Positions 63,301-64,000 of a stretch of DNA of 64,000 nt are shown here, piece by piece. The first letter of the stretch is position 1. Every line of letters starts with the position of its first letter. Source of the stretch: Diplosphaera chodatii (lineage: Eukaryota; Chlorophyta; Trebouxiophyceae; Prasiolales; Stichococcaceae); contig JAALGY010000032.1 of the NCBI GenBank assembly GCA_032358165.1, forward strand, positions 2,542,001 through 2,606,000. The letters run 5' to 3'. The notes beneath the pieces are model-generated. The model was not told where the DNA came from, searched no databases, and was given only the letters and a program-made list of their open reading frames with translations. The translations under genes and the position numbers were made by a program.

Positions 63301-63698
63301 TCACGCTGCTCGCGGTACGTGACAGCCTTGCGTGGACGACTGGAGGAGCGTCGACCCTGTGGGGCCTCCAAAGCTGCTGCGTCTGGTTTTGGCACCGCAC
63401 TGGCAGCCGCTGGCGTGGCAGCTGGAAGCAGCAGAGCTGGCAATGCAGGCAGGGGTACGCCATTTGCCTCCGATGTTGGCGTCACCACCTCGTCGATGGC
63501 ACCCGAGCCGCCCCTGCTGACTACTGCGCCAACCTGTTGGTGCCGCTGCCGCTGCCGCTGTTGCTGCCGCACTGCTGGTGTTTGCTGCTGCACTGCTGGT
63601 GTTCGCCAACCATTCGGGACCAGCTGAACAGGCTCAGGGCATGGCCCCGGCGTCGGTAGCGGCAGCTGGGTCGCGCTGTGATGCCGAGCGGGTGCCAC
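57336..63698 (-). CDS. KDM3/IBM1-type JmjC histone demethylase with RING-like zinc region (5' end unresolved)
   Basis: KDM3-type enzymes remove methyl groups from histone H3 lysine 9 using Fe(II) and 2-oxoglutarate. The C-terminal exons close in phase: 59538-59415 ([20 protein letters not shown]), 59283-59223, 59036-58920 ([20 protein letters not shown]), 58747-58620 ([11 protein letters not shown], then [14 protein letters not shown]), 58421-58269 ([20 protein letters not shown]), 58109-57962 ([10 protein letters not shown]), 57809-57663 ([16 protein letters not shown]) and 57470-57336 ([20 protein letters not shown]). Iron ligands are HxD in LHCD and the His of CPHQV. Upstream, Cys-rich exons match the family zinc region: [13 protein letters not shown] and [15 protein letters not shown] (62.1-62.4 kb), then NERMLCDR joined to [19 protein letters not shown] (61.4-61.2 kb) and [14 protein letters not shown] Pro/Ala/Gln linker fills 60.9-60.0 kb. 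The basic N-terminal exon (from at least 63698) includes [16 protein letters not shown]; no ATG was found there, so the start lies further right, perhaps outside. Two introns have GC donors. Confidence 0.87.
62560..62883 (-). other. SAM-like helical segment within the JmjC gene
   Basis: Two exons (about 62883-62742 and 62642-62540) just upstream of the zinc exons encode [20 protein letters not shown], then [13 protein letters not shown] and [20 protein letters not shown]. The spacing V-x-x-W-L, aromatic/Glu, F, then D-L-x-x-x-x-L and a final long helix is reminiscent of a SAM domain. Plant KDM3 proteins are not known to me to carry one. The assignment is pattern-based and tentative. Confidence 0.35.
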
Positions 63699-64000
63699 CT
63701 TCTGGCGGACCCTGCGCGGCGACTGCTCATCGTGCGCGGCCGGCTGCCGTTGCCGTTTGTTCGCAGCAGGTGCTCGCGTCCGACCACCTTAAAAGTTCGC
63801 TGCATCATTAGTGCTGTAGCTGGCTGACCACGCAGCGACCGGAACAACAGCTCAGTCTGCAGGACACAGGTGCCACTGGAAGTCAAACAGCAGCGGAAGT
63901 GAAGAGCTGCGTCACCTGCAGTCCTAAGCGCGTGAAGCGGCTCGGCACTGCCCTGCTGTGCAGAGGCTTCCGTCGGGCGCTCCGCTCCCCGTCGCTTGCT
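63699..64000. other. Right window edge, probable 5' part of the JmjC gene
   Basis: The frame of the JmjC N-terminal exon stays open to about 63780 on the minus strand with basic, NLS-like content (NKRQRQPAA) and then meets a stop. An acceptor or further exon must lie in or beyond this stretch. No separate gene is seen. Confidence 0.35.

Overview
The window reads as nuclear DNA of a green alga, most likely a GC-rich chlorophyte of the Chlorella/trebouxiophyte kind (class is inference). The grounds are: a nuclear-encoded chloroplast protein import component (TIC110); plant-type regulators (an R2R3-MYB with an [10 protein letters not shown] junction, an ENT+Agenet EMSY-like protein, a PB1 Raf-like kinase, an IBM1/KDM3-type JmjC protein); coding DNA cut by many short introns, usually 80-250 bp; and CTGCAG|, GTGCAG| or TTGCAG| acceptors. 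Exon models were built by hand from reading frame, intron phase and family similarity. Models whose phases close throughout are the most secure: MYB, NAR1, aspartate aminotransferase, the NTF2-like membrane protein, TIC110 and the small membrane protein.

Layout, left to right: TIC110 (-, its 3' end runs off the left edge); EMSY-like chromatin reader (+); R2R3-MYB of about 1,003 aa (+); histidine acid phosphatase (+); an unrecognised gene (-); an ABCC10-like full ABC transporter (+); an unrecognised membrane protein (+); then about 4 kb (27.7-31.6 kb) with no credible gene, made of short repeats in opposed orientations. After that come an RPA34-like Lys-rich protein (+), a Rho_N/SAP-like acidic protein (-), POP1 of RNase P/MRP (+), NAR1 of cytosolic Fe-S assembly (-), a COG2509-type FAD oxidoreductase (+), a p31comet-like protein (+), aspartate aminotransferase (-), an intronless PB1 Raf-like kinase (-), a plastid NTF2-like membrane protein (+), a 68-aa single-pass membrane protein (+), and a KDM3-type JmjC demethylase (-) whose 5' end is unresolved near the right edge.

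The genes do not form one pathway; this is an ordinary eukaryotic mix of organelle, RNA, chromatin and transport housekeeping. The stretch that stands out is the repeat block. Tandem arrays of a roughly 27-bp unit lie in opposite orientation on either side of about ten copies of a roughly 115-bp unit that holds its own dyads, followed by three back-to-back perfect hairpins. The closest known architecture is a Foldback-type element, but no transposase is visible. Other points worth a look: at least seven probable GC-AG introns, a histidine in the second ABC signature of the transporter, a SAM-like segment in the JmjC protein, and a PTS2-like N-terminus on the aminotransferase. I saw no rRNA or tRNA gene, telomere repeat or CRISPR array.
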